Both the position numbers and the translations under genes were made by a program. A DNA stretch of 5,379 nt from an uncultured Clostridia bacterium. Lineage in GTDB: Bacteria > Bacillota > Clostridia > TANB77 > CAG-508. Shown here piece after piece: positions 5,109-5,379 of the stretch. The stretch is taken from assembly GCA_944391155.1 (NCBI GenBank), contig CALXSO010000049.1:1-5379 (forward strand), written 5' to 3'. The notes under the pieces were generated by a model, which was not told where the DNA came from, ran no database searches, and saw nothing but the letters and a program-made list of their open reading frames with translations. Position 1 is the stretch's first letter, and the number at the start of each line of letters is the position of its first letter.

Positions 5109-5284
5109 AAAATAAAGTAATTAAGAAACAAGGCAACTAAGAAACAAGGCAACTAAGAAACAAGGCAACTAAGAAACAAAGCAACTAAGAAACAAAGCAA
5201 CTAAGAAACAAAGCAACTAAAAAATAAAGCAATTAAGAAATAAAGAAATTAAGAAACAAAGCAACTAAGAAATAAAGTAATTAA
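5109..5284. repeat. 16-bp tandem repeat array (11 units) downstream of tmk
   Basis: Eleven in-register 16-bp units begin 11 bp after the tmk stop. The order is AAAATAAAGTAATTAA (5109), three copies of GAAACAAGGCAACTAA (5125, 5141, 5157), three of GAAACAAAGCAACTAA (5173, 5189, 5205), then AAAATAAAGCAATTAA, GAAATAAAGAAATTAA, GAAACAAAGCAACTAA and GAAATAAAGTAATTAA. Identical units lie in the middle and T-rich variants at the edges. Each unit holds a TAA, so all three plus-strand frames are closed every 48 bp. There is no hairpin or dyad in the unit. Confidence 0.94.
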
Positions 5285-5379
5285 GAAAAAAAAAATTAAA
5301 AAATATAATATTTAAGAAAAAATACTTAAGTAATAAGATAATAAGAAAAAACAAGTCATAAAATATAAAAAATTTATGA
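5285..5379. other. Decayed continuation of the 16-bp array; no gene seen
   Basis: Past 5284 the period breaks down: GAAA-plus-TTAA pieces recur at irregular spacing (5285, 5316) and TAAG recurs to about 5350, as if old repeat units had acquired deletions. A perfect 10-bp palindrome TACTTAAGTA lies at 5323-5332. No supported ORF, SD or terminator is present up to the window end. Confidence 0.4.

Noticed and set aside
5285..5379. Intrinsic terminator after tmk (TTAAG/CTTAA pairing, palindrome at 5323-5332)
   Set aside because: Stems are short and A+T-only or nearly so, and no U-tract follows on the plus strand.

Overview
The window is strongly A+T-rich. Sampled coding blocks are roughly 25-33% G+C, and the gaps between genes are poorer still. 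Start codons are preceded by strong GGAGG-type Shine-Dalgarno (SD) sites, and promoter hexamers look like sigma-A type. The dGTPase-like, UDPGP-family and long-form thymidylate kinase proteins fit a low-GC Bacillota, probably an anaerobic Clostridia/Tissierellia-type bacterium. The lineage is an inference from composition and protein style; no rRNA or other marker gene is present. I see no mobile element, CRISPR array, tRNA or rRNA.

Layout, left to right. (1) Positions 2-154 hold the apparent C-terminal end of a plus-strand membrane protein cut by the window edge. (2) Positions 155-511 contain no gene; 281-501 is a 13-copy tandem array with a 17-bp unit, just beyond the 3' end of the minus-strand operon. 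(3) A minus-strand operon runs from about 3900 down to 512: a dGTPase-like HD phosphohydrolase (dgt), then a calcineurin-like metallophosphoesterase, then a UDPGP-family sugar-nucleotide pyrophosphorylase. The gaps are 32 and 65 bp, each with its own SD. (4) Positions 3888-4122 are a divergent control region. Two back-to-back promoters, each TTTACA with a 17-bp spacer, use the two arms of one palindrome as their -35 boxes. (5) A plus-strand unit follows: an unrecognised 47-aa acidic/KN-tailed small protein (4123-4266), then thymidylate kinase (tmk, 4421-5098). (6) Positions 5109-5284 are an 11-copy array with a 16-bp unit, just beyond the 3' end of tmk.

How it may work together: dgt degrades deoxynucleoside triphosphates and tmk makes dTDP for dTTP synthesis, so the palindrome sits between two genes with opposing effects on the dNTP pool. 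The small ORF is probably co-transcribed with tmk. The metallophosphoesterase and the pyrophosphorylase have no certain substrate.

The unusual points are the near-symmetric divergent promoter/operator, the two minisatellites of near-equal period at the ends of both transcription units (no hairpin terminator is visible at either), an SD 32 nt from the tmk start with a small hairpin between, and an opposite third-codon-position bias between tmk (A-ending) and the UDPGP gene (T/G-ending) that keeps the plus strand A-rich.
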